From: Candidatus Cybelea sp.
GTDB taxonomy: Bacteria > Vulcanimicrobiota > Vulcanimicrobiia > Vulcanimicrobiales > Vulcanimicrobiaceae
NCBI GenBank assembly: GCA_036489315.1
Contig: DASXFZ010000029.1
Coordinates: 1-64,000 of the forward strand
Direction of reading: 5' to 3'
Length of the DNA: 64,000 bases
Shown: in pieces, positions 24,937-34,129 of the stretch
Position numbering within the stretch: position 1 is the stretch's first letter
Layout: every line of letters starts with the position of its first letter
Translations under genes and position numbers: made by a program
Notes under the pieces: generated by a model
What the model saw: only the letters and a program-made list of their open reading frames with translations
Told to the model about the DNA's origin: nothing
Database searches by the model: none

Positions 24937-26672
24937 GTTCGTACTCCGAAGATTCCCAGATTCGTGCGGGCCGACTCAACGACGCCGGCGGCGGTCTGTC
25001 CGAGCCCGCAGATCGAGGCGTCGCGCATCACCGCGGCGATCTCCGGGAGGAGGGTGACGTCGCGCCGTTCGAGCGCTTCCTGTTGCCGGACCGTTCCGAC
25101 GCGGCACGGGACGCACTGTCCGCAGGATTCGTCCCGAAAGAAACGGGCGATGCGCAAGACGGTTTGCTCGAGATCTGCGCGATCGTCGAAGAGCATCACC
25201 ACGCCGGAGCCCAGCGTCGCTCCCGCCGCGCGGGCATCTTCGAAGGTCAAGCGCAGATCGAGCGATTGCGGCGAGAGAAAAACACCGGCCGCGCCTCCGA
25301 GCAGAATCGCCTGCAGCTCGCGCCCTCCGGCTACGCCGCCCGCCAGCTCGATGAGTTCGCGCAAGATCATCCCGTGTGGAACTTCGTAGAGCCCCGGCTG
25401 CGCGATCGCGCCCGAGAGCGAGAAAAGCCGCGTCCCCGTCGAGGCCGCCGTTCCGATCCGAGCGTACGCGGCGCCGCCCTCGCGCAGGACCGGCAGCAGG
25501 TTCGCGAGCGTTTCGACGTTGTTGATCAGCGTCGGCTTGGCGAAGAGCCCGGCCTGCGCCGGAAACGGCGGCTTGTTGCGCGGCTCTCCGCGTTTGCCTT
25601 CGATCGAGTTGAAGAGCGCCGTCTCCTCGCCGCAGATGTACGCACCGGCGCCGCGCCGCAGATCGATCTCAAAGCGGTGGCCGCGCTGCATCACGTTCTC
25701 ACCCAGCAGGCCGCTTGCGCGCGTCTTCTCGATTGCGTTCTCGAGGCGCCGCGCGGCCAGCGGATACTCACCGCGAAGATAAATATATCCACGCTCCGAT
25801 CCGATCGCGTAGCCGGCGATCGTCATCGCCTCGATCAGCGCGAACGGATCGCCCTCCATCAGCACGCGATCCTTGAAGGTTCCCGGCTCCGATTCATCGG
25901 CGTTGCAGACGAGATAGCGCGGTGCGGCGGGCGCGTCGGCGACGGCCTGCATCTTTGAAGCCGCCGGGAAGGCGGCGCCGCCGCGTCCGAGCAGCTTCGC
26001 CGCCGCAACCTCGGCGATGACGCCTTTGGAACCCAACTCGAAGGCGCGCGCGAGCATCGTGTAGCCGCCGGCGGCGATATAGCCGTCGAGGCTCTGCGGA
26101 TCGATTCGCCCGACGTTGCGTAAGAGGCTCAGATGCGTGCCGCCGGCCAGCGTGGGGCGACGATCGCTCGCCGCGCCGTCGTCTTCCATCGCTGCAACGA
26201 TCGATCGCGCGCCGGCCGGCGCGAGCTGCAGCATGGACGGCGCGAGGCCGGATTTCGCGATGAGGGCTGCCGGCGCGCGATCGCACAGACCGAGGCAAGG
26301 AGTGCGGTGAAACGCCGCGCCGGCGGCCTCGAGCTGCTCGCAAATCTCCCGCGCACCGGCCGGCATGCAGGCGATGTCGTCGCAGACGTGGGCGAGGACG
26401 GGCTCGCGCGGCGTCGTGGCAAAGAGCGCGTAGAACGTCGCGACGCCGTAAATCTCAGCCGGCGCAACCGAAAGGCGTTCGCCGATATAGTTGACCGCGC
26501 CCGCGCTGATCCAGCCGATGCGTTCCTGCACTGCGTGCAGCGCCGGCAGCAGAAGGTGGCGCTGCTCGCGCGCGCTCGCGCCGCTGCGGCCGTCGAGCTG
26601 CGTCCCCAAAAGCGCGTCGAGCGCGTGACGTTCGTCCCCTGTGGCCGTCGCCGAGTTGAAGTGGAGATCCAC
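24933..26672 (-). CDS. NAD-linked formate dehydrogenase flavin subunit (NuoE-NuoF fusion)
   Basis: 579 residues from GTG, overlapping the catalytic-subunit stop by one base. Residues ~1-165 are a NuoE-like [2Fe-2S] thioredoxin fold with Cys in HVCDDIAC and TPCLGLC. The rest is NuoF-like: GRGGAAFPAASK (NAD/FMN site), CNADESEPGTFKDR (FMN), GAGAYICGEETALFNSIEG, and the [4Fe-4S] set CGQCVPC with SICGLG. It passes electrons from formate to NAD+. The fusion replaces separate gamma and beta subunits (FdsG, FdsB). Hydrogenase or Complex I versions exist, but the neighbours fix it as formate dehydrogenase. Confidence 0.93.
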   Translation of the reverse strand: MDLHFNSATATGDERHALDALLGTQLDGRSGASAREQRHLLLPALHAVQERIGWISAGAVNYIGERLSVAPAEIYGVATFYALFATTPREPVLAHVCDDIACMPAGAREICEQLEAAGAAFHRTPCLGLCDRAPAALIAKSGLAPSMLQLAPAGARSIVAAMEDDGAASDRRPTLAGGTHLSLLRNVGRIDPQSLDGYIAAGGYTMLARAFELGSKGVIAEVAAAKLLGRGGAAFPAASKMQAVADAPAAPRYLVCNADESEPGTFKDRVLMEGDPFALIEAMTIAGYAIGSERGYIYLRGEYPLAARRLENAIEKTRASGLLGENVMQRGHRFEIDLRRGAGAYICGEETALFNSIEGKRGEPRNKPPFPAQAGLFAKPTLINNVETLANLLPVLREGGAAYARIGTAASTGTRLFSLSGAIAQPGLYEVPHGMILRELIELAGGVAGGRELQAILLGGAAGVFLSPQSLDLRLTFEDARAAGATLGSGVVMLFDDRADLEQTVLRIARFFRDESCGQCVPCRVGTVRQQEALERRDVTLLPEIAAVMRDASICGLGQTAAGVVESARTNLGIFGVRT

Positions 26673-28645
26673 TACGCGCCGCGTTCCAGGCGCACCGCGC
26701 AGGCTTTGAACTCTGCGGTGCCCGATTGCGGATCGGTCGCGTCGATCGTCAACAGATTCGTCGCGACGTCGTCGTTGTGATGGAAGGTCGTGAATACGAG
26801 CCCTGCGCGCAGCCCGGAGTCGACGTGAATGGGGACGACGATCGAGCCGCGCCGCGAGATAACTCGCGCCCGATCGCCCTCGCGCAATCCGTAGCGCTGC
26901 GCGTCTTCGGGCGAAACGTCAAGGCGCTCGCCGCGGCGCATCGGCGAACGATAGCCGCCGCTTTGCACCCCGGTATTGAACGAGTCGAGGCGCCGTCCGG
27001 TGGTGAGCCGAACCGGGTACTCTTCGTCGAGCGCTTCGACCGGCGGGTCGTGTTCTACCGCGGCGAACGGTGCGAGTTCGCCCCGAACCGGATTCTCCCA
27101 TAGCCTGGAGTGGAGGAAGAGCTCGCCCGGGTGCTGCTCGTCGTAGCACGGCCACGGGATTCCGTCGAGTGCCTCAAGCCGCGCGTAGCTCATGCCGGCG
27201 TGCCAGGGGGAGAGCGAGCGGCATTCGTCCCAGGCTTGTTCGGCGGTGTAATCCGGCCAGTCATGCCCCAAACGGCGCGCTAGCGCACAAAGGATGGCAA
27301 TGTCGTCCTGGGCCTCGCCCGGCGCGGCGAGTGCCTTACGGCATCGCTGCACGCGCCGTTCGCTGCTCGTTACGGTGCCCTCCGATTCACACCAGCCGGC
27401 CGACGCCGGAAAAACGACTTCCGCGAGCTCACCGGTCTTCGTCAGGAAGATGTCCTGAACGATCAGGTGGCGCAGACTTCGCAGCAGCTCCATCGCGTGC
27501 TCCTGATCGGCCTCCGATTGCGCTGGATTCTCGCCGATGACGTAAAGGGTCTCCAGCTCGCGCCGGCCGACGGCGGCGAACATGTCGGTGAGGTTCCAGC
27601 CGTTTTTTTGCGGCAGCGTCACGTTCCAGGCGCGCTCGAACTTTGTACGGCTCGCCGGGTCCTCGACATCTTGACCGCCGGGAAACTTGTTGGGAATCGC
27701 TCCCATGTCGCCGCCGCCTTGGACGTTGTTCTGTCCGCGCAGCGGACACACGCCGCTGCCGTAACGCCCGACGTGGCCGCAGAGCAGTGCGAGGTTGATC
27801 AGCGCGCGAACGTTGTCGACGGCGTTGTGGTGTTCGGTGATGCCCAGGGTCCAGCACAGCTGTGCGCGCGGCGCGTTCGCATACGTATGCGCGAGCTCTC
27901 GAATAAGGGAAGCGCTCACGCCCGTCGTCCGCTCGGCATATTCGAGGGTGTAGGGCTCGACGCAGGCGCGGTACGCCTCGAAACCGCTGGTCGCTCGTTC
28001 GACGAACTCGCGATTCTCCAAGCCGGCGGCCAGAATCTCGCGACCGACGGCGTTGGCAAGCGCGATATCCGAACCGACGTCGAGGCCTAGCCAGCCGTCG
28101 GCCCAGCGCGCACTGGACGTACGGCGCGGATCGACGACGTAGAGCTTTGCGCCGTTGTGAATGCCGCGCAGCACGTGATGAAAGTAGATCGGGTGCGTTT
28201 CGCGCGCATTCGATCCCCACAGGATAACGACGCCGGTGCGCTCGACCTCCTCGTACGAGCTCGTTCCGCCGCCTGCCCCGAAGACCGCCGTCAGACCGAC
28301 GACGCTAGGAGCGTGTCAAGTTCGATTGCAGCTGTCGATGTTGTTGCTGCCGACGACCGCGCGAGCGAACTTCTGAGCGATATAGTTCATCTCGTTGGTC
28401 GCTTTCGAACAGCTGAACATCCCGTACGCGTGCGTTCCGTCTCGCCGGCGCGCATCGTCGATCGCCGATGCGGCACGGTCGAGCGCCTCCTCCCAGGTTG
28501 CGCGGCGAAGCTGGCCGCCATCGCGTACGAGCGGGTGCGTCAATCGAACGTATTGTTTGCTCACGATTTGTGAATTCGCGCGGCGGCTGACGAGTCCCCA
28601 CTGCGCGTGGCCAGAGCCAAAGGAGCCGGAGGGTGCCGAGAGCAA
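26672..28645 (-). CDS. fdhF: Formate dehydrogenase catalytic subunit, selenocysteine-containing (in-frame UGA)
   Basis: 657 residues if TGA at 28316-28318 is read as selenocysteine (residue 110). The flanks read NNIDSCNRT-Sec-HAPSV, matching the Sec/Cys-His active site of formate dehydrogenases; the frame continues as GLTAVFGAGGGTSSYEEVE and LWGSNARETHP, then the molybdopterin domains (GQNNVQGGGDMG, IGENPAQSEAD) and the C-terminal binding domain (LTTGRRLDSFNTG, VFTTFHHND). A SECIS-like hairpin follows the UGA. The N-terminal Fe4S4 domain is missing; it is on the separate Fe-S gene downstream. The start is uncertain: TTG 28645 gives the longest form, GTG 28564 a shorter one. Divergent from ilvE across about 31 nt. 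Confidence 0.9.
28286..28318 (-). promoter_or_regulatory. Selenocysteine UGA and bacterial SECIS-like hairpin
   Basis: On the minus strand the UGA (28318-28316) is followed by 18 nt and then the loop GGUCU (28297-28293). The loop is closed by a 7-bp stem CGUCGUC/GACGGCG (28304-28298 with 28292-28286, one G-U pair). From memory the E. coli fdhF SECIS has the same 18-nt UGA-to-GGUCU spacing and the same GGUCU loop core. SelB would bind this hairpin to insert Sec. No selA, selB, selC or selD gene is in the window. Confidence 0.87.
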
Positions 28646-28676
28646 CCAACGGTGACTGCACAGGAGGGCTGATACG

Positions 28677-29621
28677 ATGGATCTGTCCGGGATTACCGTC
28701 TACGCGGGTGGCGGCTTCGCTCGTTACGGAGATTCGAAGGTCGGACTGCTCACCCACGGCCTTCAGTACGGGACCGGCTGTTTCGAAGGCATTCGAGGTT
28801 ACTGGCTGCCCGAAGAGCGCGAGCTCTTTCTCGTCTTGCTTCGCGACCACTACGAGCGTCTCCAAACCTCCGCAAAGATTCTGACGATGTCGCTGCCGCA
28901 CGGCGTCGACGAACTTGCCGAAATCACCGTCGAGCTCTGCCTGCGGAACAGTTTTAAAGGCGATCTCTACGTCCGTCCCTTCGCCTACAAAGCGGCCGAA
29001 GACGTCGGCGTCCGGCTGCATGGCGTCCCCGATGCCTTTGCCATCGTCCCTATCCCCTACGTGCAGTACCTCGATACCGACCGAGGGCTCGACGTCTGCG
29101 TCAGCTCGTGGCGCCGCGCCGACGACACGATGGCCCCGCCGCGCGCCAAGATTACCGGGCTCTACGTCAACTCGGCCCTGGCGAAGAGCGAGGCCGTGGC
29201 CAACGGCTACGACGAGGCGATTCTGCTCTCGCACGACGGCCACGTCTCCGAAGGCTCGGCCGAGAACATCTTTCTCGTTCGGCGAGGCGTGCTGTACACG
29301 CCCGATCCGTCGCAAAACGTTCTGGAGGGCGTGACGCGCCGCGCGATCATGGAGATCGCGCGCCAAGAGCTCGGCATGGAGGTCGTCGAACGCTCGATCG
29401 ACCGCGGCGAGCTCTACTCGGCCGAGGAGGTCTTCTTCACCGGGACGGCCGTCGGAATCGCCTACGTTGCATCGATCGATCGCCGCCAGGTCTCCGACGG
29501 CGCGATGGGCCCGGTTACCAAGCTGCTGAGCACGCTGTACTCGAGGATAGTGACGGGGCGTGAGGCGCGTTACCGGTCGTGGCTCACGCCGGTCTACGCC
29601 TCGGCCCGGGTTAAGGTGTAA
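28677..29621 (+). CDS. ilvE: Branched-chain amino acid aminotransferase (class IV PLP enzyme)
   Basis: 314 residues. It has THGLQYGTGCFEGIRGY near the start, the PLP lysine in KITGLYVNSALAK, EAILLSHDGHVSEGSAENIFLV and the closing VFFTGTAVGI. It converts 2-oxo acids of Leu, Ile and Val with glutamate. A good ribosome site CAGGAGGG lies upstream of the ATG. Divergent from the formate dehydrogenase operon; its 3' end overlaps the convergent serine hydrolase gene by 11 nt. Confidence 0.94.
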   Translation: MDLSGITVYAGGGFARYGDSKVGLLTHGLQYGTGCFEGIRGYWLPEERELFLVLLRDHYERLQTSAKILTMSLPHGVDELAEITVELCLRNSFKGDLYVRPFAYKAAEDVGVRLHGVPDAFAIVPIPYVQYLDTDRGLDVCVSSWRRADDTMAPPRAKITGLYVNSALAKSEAVANGYDEAILLSHDGHVSEGSAENIFLVRRGVLYTPDPSQNVLEGVTRRAIMEIARQELGMEVVERSIDRGELYSAEEVFFTGTAVGIAYVASIDRRQVSDGAMGPVTKLLSTLYSRIVTGREARYRSWLTPVYASARVKV

Positions 29622-30582
29622 GCGGAGCCGGCGGCGCCGGCGACGACGTATTCGTCCAGTAGGGGACGTCGGGCGAACCCTCGGGTGCGCGGATCGCTTG
29701 ATGCAGTTCGCGCCAGTGGGCGAAGCTCACTTCGTCGGCATAGGCGAGCCGCGAGATGCGGTGGATGAATTCCCGCCCGAGCTGCTGCGACGGCAGCGAC
29801 GTCGTCATGACGACGATGACGTAGGGCGCGTTGTCGGCATACACGATCCCGGCATCGTTGAGCGTATCGAAGAACGAACCGGTCTTGTGCGCGATCGGCA
29901 CGTCGGCTGGAAGCGGCTGCGGCAGCAGCGTGTTCACCTGGTCGGCTTCCAATATCGAGATCATCTCGTTTGACGACCACTGATCGACCAGCTCGCCGTG
30001 CGCCATCAGCGTCAGCAGGCGCCCGAGATCCGCCGGCGAGGTGCGAAGCGTCGCGCGAATCGACCACGCGTCGGTGCGAACGTCGCCCAGGAGGTGCGTC
30101 GTTCCCAAGCCCAGCTCCGCCATCTCGCGATTGATCGTGTGCCGCCCGACGAGCCGAATTAACATGTTGGTCGCGGTGTTGTCGCTGATGTCTATCATCT
30201 TATCGAGCAGTGCCGAGACTGGATACGTGCTGCCGCTGCGCGCACCGCTCAGGTCTCCCGAACCGTCGTCTTTGTCTTGCTGTTCGAGCGTCACGCGGCG
30301 GTTCAGATCGAAATTCCCTCCGGCCAGCGCCTCGAAGACCGCGACCATCACGGGAAGTTTGATCGTCGACGCGGCCGGCATGCTTTTGCCGGCGTTGAAG
30401 CCCGCGTTATAACCGGTATTGAGATCGACGACGTCCAATGCGCTCGGCGCGGGGAGACGGCGCGCCAGCATTCGAACGTCGCGGTTGAGCGTTGCAAAAG
30501 GGGGCGGAAGGTACGCGCTGGCCGGAGCGGCTGGAATTGCTATGCAGACAAGTGCGCACAGAGCAATCGCGCGTGCTAGCAT
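29611..30582 (-). CDS. Exported class A beta-lactamase-fold serine hydrolase
   Basis: 323 residues with an export signal cleaved near ASA at residue 23. Active-site motifs are Ser72-T-I-Lys75, SDN (133-135) and HKTG near residue 232, in the spacing of the beta-lactamase2 family. A clear ExxLN (Glu166) motif, needed by true class A beta-lactamases for deacylation, is not evident, and the C-terminus is a Pro-rich tail. It may be a peptidoglycan-related DD-peptidase or an esterase rather than a resistance enzyme. Confidence 0.82.
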   Translation of the reverse strand: MLARAIALCALVCIAIPAAPASAYLPPPFATLNRDVRMLARRLPAPSALDVVDLNTGYNAGFNAGKSMPAASTIKLPVMVAVFEALAGGNFDLNRRVTLEQQDKDDGSGDLSGARSGSTYPVSALLDKMIDISDNTATNMLIRLVGRHTINREMAELGLGTTHLLGDVRTDAWSIRATLRTSPADLGRLLTLMAHGELVDQWSSNEMISILEADQVNTLLPQPLPADVPIAHKTGSFFDTLNDAGIVYADNAPYVIVVMTTSLPSQQLGREFIHRISRLAYADEVSFAHWRELHQAIRAPEGSPDVPYWTNTSSPAPPAPLTP

Positions 30583-30674
30583 CTCCGACGTTTCGCTCAG
30601 CGCGCGTTTCGACTCCTGCCGGCGGTGCGGGTTTTACGGGGGCTCGCTCGGTCGCATGGTGAACGTCGTTGCGG

Positions 30675-31763
30675 ATGAAGGGCTCGCCGAATCCGTGGCG
30701 ATCGTTGACCGAAGGGCGGGTAACGTACGCGCTCAAGGTTCTGATGGTGGTCGTTCTGACGCTCTTTGCGGGCGAGTACGTCATCAGGATCCTCGCCCGC
30801 ATTCACGGCGTGATCTATATCCTCGTCGCTGCGGTTTTCTTGGCATACCTCATCTATCCGGGGGTCCAGTGGCTGCGCCGGCGCGTGCCCCTGATCGCTG
30901 CGATCCTTCTGGTCTATCTGGGAATGCTCGCGACGCTGGCGATCTGCGCGATGTTCGTGGTGCCGCACATCATGGACGACGTCAGTCAACTGGTTCGGCA
31001 TTACCCAGAGCTGGTCGACAGGCTTCGCTCGATCGTCTACGATCCGCGCGACCCGTTGACGTCGCGATTGCCCGGCTGGGCCCGGCGTGAGTTGGCGCGG
31101 GCCCCCCTCGATCTTGCGAACTGGGTCGAGACCCGCGGCCTGCAGACGGCCGGGCATATTGTCGTGGTCTTGGCAGGAACCGCGGCTGCCGTCGCGATTC
31201 TCATCATCGTCCCGATGGTGACGGCGTATCTGTTGCTCGACCTCGACCACCTCAAGCGCAGCCTCGCGGCCATTGTGCCGGAGGAGCGCTGGCGCGCGAC
31301 GGTTTCGCTGCTCTCGGATATCGACAACGTCATCGGCGGCTTCATCCGCGGGCAGCTGCTCGTAGCGCTCGTCGTCGGTGTCCTGATCACCGGCGCGCTC
31401 GCGCTGCTGCGGGTTCCCTATCCCTGGCTCTTTGGATTGCTCGCCGCACTTGGCGACTTGATTCCCTACGTTGGAGCGGTGCTCGCCTATCTGCCGGCCG
31501 CCCTATCCGCGGCACTTGCCAACGGCTGGCTCAACGCGCTGTTCGTGAGCATCGCCTTCGTTCTGATCTACGAAGTGGAGGGGCATCTGATCGCGCCGCC
31601 GATCGTGGGCCGTCAAGTCCGCTTGAGCCCCTTCGTCGTCGTGATCGCGGTGCTGATCGGTGCAGATCTTGGAGGGCTCTTCGGTATGCTCGTTGCGGTG
31701 CCGCTCGTCGGCGTTTTGCGCGTCATCATGCTGCGCGTGCTTCGCGCGGCAAAAACATCGTGA
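30675..31763 (+). CDS. AI-2E family transporter (TqsA/PerM-like permease)
   Basis: 362 residues from ATG 30675; a TTG lies 6 nt upstream. It has about eight hydrophobic helices with a long central hydrophilic region, and the family blocks IVPMVTAYLLLDLDHLKRSL, NVIGGFIRGQLLVALVVGVL, LLAALGDLIPYVGAVLAYLPAAL and YEVEGHLIAPPIVGRQVRLSP. Members export small molecules or act as antiporters, and the autoinducer-2 assignment is often only by name. The stop overlaps the arginase start (GTGA), so the two are co-translated. Confidence 0.9.
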   Translation: MKGSPNPWRSLTEGRVTYALKVLMVVVLTLFAGEYVIRILARIHGVIYILVAAVFLAYLIYPGVQWLRRRVPLIAAILLVYLGMLATLAICAMFVVPHIMDDVSQLVRHYPELVDRLRSIVYDPRDPLTSRLPGWARRELARAPLDLANWVETRGLQTAGHIVVVLAGTAAAVAILIIVPMVTAYLLLDLDHLKRSLAAIVPEERWRATVSLLSDIDNVIGGFIRGQLLVALVVGVLITGALALLRVPYPWLFGLLAALGDLIPYVGAVLAYLPAALSAALANGWLNALFVSIAFVLIYEVEGHLIAPPIVGRQVRLSPFVVVIAVLIGADLGGLFGMLVAVPLVGVLRVIMLRVLRAAKTS

Positions 31764-32644
31764 GCGTCGCGGCGGAGGTCGGCCGCGTCGACATCGTCGG
31801 CGTTCCGATGGACTTAGGAGCGAGCCGCCGCGGCGTCGATATGGGTCCGTCGGCCGTTCGCTATGCGAAGCTCCACGAGAAGCTGCGAAAGCTCGGAATC
31901 GCCGAGATCGTCGACCACGGAAATCTTCCGGTTCCCATCCGCGAGTCGGCCGACGCAGCCGATTCGTCGGCGAAGTTTCTCGACGTTATTACCGATGTCT
32001 GCAACGATCTCGCAACGCTCGTCGATCGAGCCGTTCGTGAGGGCGGCTTGCCGATCGTCCTCGGCGGCGATCACTCGATCGCGATGGGCACGCTCGATGG
32101 GCTGACGCGTGCGCGCGGCGCGGCGCCGGGACTCGTTTGGATTGACGCTCACGCCGATATCAACAGCCCCGACAGCTCCGCGACCGGCAACGTTCACGGC
32201 ATGCCGCTCTACTTCGCGTTGCAAAACGGTTTTGCGCTGCCCGAGAGCACGGTGCAGATCGGCTTGCGCGACGTCGACCCCGACGAGAAGCGGCTGCTGC
32301 GCGAGTGGGGCGTCAAGGCCTACACGATGAGCGACGTCGACAAGCTCGGCATGGTTCGCGTTATGGAGCTCGCACGAGCCGTTGCCGGCGCAAACGGCCG
32401 GGCGATTCACGTTTCGTTCGATATGGATGCGATCGATCCGAGCGAAGCCCCCGGCACCGGAACTCCGGTCAAGGGCGGATTGAGCTACCGCGAAGCGCAT
32501 CTCGTGATGGAGATGCTCCACGAAAGCCGTCAGCTCGGCTCGATTGAGATGGTCGAGATCAACCCGATCTTCGACGACCGCAATCAAACCGCGGCGCTCG
32601 CCGTCGGCCTTATCTGCTCCGCGCTCGGGAAGTCAATTCTTTAA
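31760..32644 (+). CDS. rocF: Arginase
   Basis: 294 residues starting at GTG. Manganese-ligand motifs are complete: GGDHSIAMG, DAHADIN, GNVHGMPL and SFDMDAIDPSEAPGTGTP. The start VDIVGVPMDLGASRRGVDMGPSAVRYA is that of true arginases rather than agmatinases. It hydrolyses arginine to ornithine and urea. Coupled to the upstream AI-2E-type permease gene. Confidence 0.94.
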   Translation: MSVAAEVGRVDIVGVPMDLGASRRGVDMGPSAVRYAKLHEKLRKLGIAEIVDHGNLPVPIRESADAADSSAKFLDVITDVCNDLATLVDRAVREGGLPIVLGGDHSIAMGTLDGLTRARGAAPGLVWIDAHADINSPDSSATGNVHGMPLYFALQNGFALPESTVQIGLRDVDPDEKRLLREWGVKAYTMSDVDKLGMVRVMELARAVAGANGRAIHVSFDMDAIDPSEAPGTGTPVKGGLSYREAHLVMEMLHESRQLGSIEMVEINPIFDDRNQTAALAVGLICSALGKSIL

Positions 32645-32783
32645 CGAACTGGCCGCTGTGACTAGCAACAGCGCCAATATTGCGAAGTCATAAGGCCTTA
32701 CTTGAAGGACCTCCGGCTCACGGCAGCCGCGCCAATCTGTGGGATGCTAGTGGGAGCAAGCTCGCAGACTACTGGAGGCAACG

Positions 32784-33728
32784 GTGCGTTACATACCGGT
32801 GCGGATTCTTTCCCTTTTCGTCGGCACTCTAGCGGTCAGCGCCTGCAATGGAATCGGCGCGGGCGGAGTCCTCGCCCAACCGGGCGCGGCTTCGGCACGT
32901 CAGCCCGACCGCGGAGAAGTTAAGGGAGACCGGCTCTACCTTTCCTCGCTTCCCTGGGTCAAGGAGTATTCTGTTTCCGGGAAGCGGCACCGCTTGCTTT
33001 GCTACGACACACTGCCGCCGATGAAACCGTACAGCTGGGGCGGAATCGGCGTAAGTGCCGCCCACGTTTTATATGTGCCGGTTCCTTCGTTGAGCAAAGT
33101 CTTTACGTTTACTGCAGATTGCGGGGCCGCGGGACCCACACTGTCCGATCCCGGCGGGGCGCCAAGTGACGTGGCGTTCGACGACAAGCGCGCAATCGTC
33201 TACGTTTCGAATTACGGGAAACGGTGCGTCCAGGTTTACGAGAACGGGGCGACCTCGCCGACACGAAGCCTTTGCGTGCCTGGATACCCATATGGAGCGT
33301 GGGCCGTTGCAGTCCATGGGGGAGATGTTTACGCTACATTGTCAAAACTGTGCGAGGACCCAAAGTACCAGTGCTCCTACCTTGTAAAGTTCCCGCACGG
33401 GCGCCAGAGAGGTGCCCACGTGCTACCGCTCAGGGAACAGAATTTCCAAGATACCGTCGGTATAACGTTCGATTTGAAAGGCAATCTTCTCGCATTTTCA
33501 GCCTTAGGCGACGTTGGCATTTATCGCCCTCCCTATAGGGGTGAACCTCGGCGAACGTGCGAAACTTTGGCTGGATATTTTGGTGCTCTGGACAGCAGCA
33601 ACAAACGTCTCTACGTCGGCGCACGAGTATTTACTTACCCAGGCTGCAAATACAAGTACACGGTCCGCTCCGGGCATTGGAGCAATGTTCCTACGGGCGT
33701 TGCAGTCGATACACAATCCGACGGGTAG
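32784..33728 (+). CDS. Orphan lipoprotein with propeller-like repeats
   Basis: 314 residues from GTG 32784, well placed behind CTGGAGGCAAC. A lipobox-like VSACNG (Cys near 21) suggests surface anchoring. The body has repeating blocks such as LYVPVPSLSKVFTF, PSDVAFDDKRAIVYVSNYGKRCVQVYENG and GITFDLKGNLLAFSALGDVGIY, the pattern of NHL/six-bladed propellers, and ten or so cysteines. No enzyme motif is visible. Codon use and base composition are less GC-rich than in the flanking genes, suggesting a lineage-specific or acquired gene. The 139-base upstream spacer holds no gene; no promoter is clear. Confidence 0.65.
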   Translation: MRYIPVRILSLFVGTLAVSACNGIGAGGVLAQPGAASARQPDRGEVKGDRLYLSSLPWVKEYSVSGKRHRLLCYDTLPPMKPYSWGGIGVSAAHVLYVPVPSLSKVFTFTADCGAAGPTLSDPGGAPSDVAFDDKRAIVYVSNYGKRCVQVYENGATSPTRSLCVPGYPYGAWAVAVHGGDVYATLSKLCEDPKYQCSYLVKFPHGRQRGAHVLPLREQNFQDTVGITFDLKGNLLAFSALGDVGIYRPPYRGEPRRTCETLAGYFGALDSSNKRLYVGARVFTYPGCKYKYTVRSGHWSNVPTGVAVDTQSDG

Positions 33729-33781
33729 TACCTGCTAAAACGCATACAAGCACGTGTTACCACTAAAACCGGAGGTTGCTC

Positions 33782-34090
33782 TTGAAGTACATGTTGACGT
33801 GGACAGAACGTCCGCAGGGCTCACCCATAGAATACGAAAATGCGCAAAAGCGGATATTAGAGGTCTTCACGCGATGGAAGGCGCCTGGCCATTTCAAGAT
33901 CGAATTGTTCGTCATTCGCGTGGGCGACTGGGGCGGCTATATGTTGCTGGACTGCGATGATCCGGCAGCCGTTCACAAGTTTTGCTCCATGCTTCCCGCC
34001 TTTGTGTTCGAGGCACGCCCCGTCATTCCAATCGATGACGCGGTCCGCGTCGAACTAGAAGCGATCGCTTTCCGCGACGAGATAAGCTAA
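33782..34090 (+). CDS. DUF3303-like small protein
   Basis: About 102 residues. It starts MKYMLTWTERPQGS and continues with NAQKRILEVFTRWKAPGHFKIELFVIRVGDWGGYMLLDCDDPAAVHKF, the ferredoxin-like alpha/beta stress-barrel pattern of DUF3303/YciI-like proteins. GGAGG at 33771-33775 lies 6 nt before TTG 33782, which sets the start; the TTG at 33776 is too close. Cytoplasmic, role unknown. It shares the lower-GC patch with the orphan lipoprotein. Confidence 0.65.
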   Translation: MKYMLTWTERPQGSPIEYENAQKRILEVFTRWKAPGHFKIELFVIRVGDWGGYMLLDCDDPAAVHKFCSMLPAFVFEARPVIPIDDAVRVELEAIAFRDEIS

Positions 34091-34129
34091 AGGTTTCGAG
34101 CGGGCCACACGGAGGCAGCGCGGCAACGG

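Noticed and set aside
28316-28645. A separate 109-residue gene and a pseudogene break in the formate dehydrogenase
   Set aside because: The two frames join in phase through one UGA at the known Sec/Cys position, with a SECIS-like hairpin after it. A single selenoprotein gene explains it better.
29611-30582. Beta-lactam resistance gene
   Set aside because: The fold motifs fit, but the Glu needed for deacylation is not evident and there is no resistance context. I call it a serine hydrolase only.
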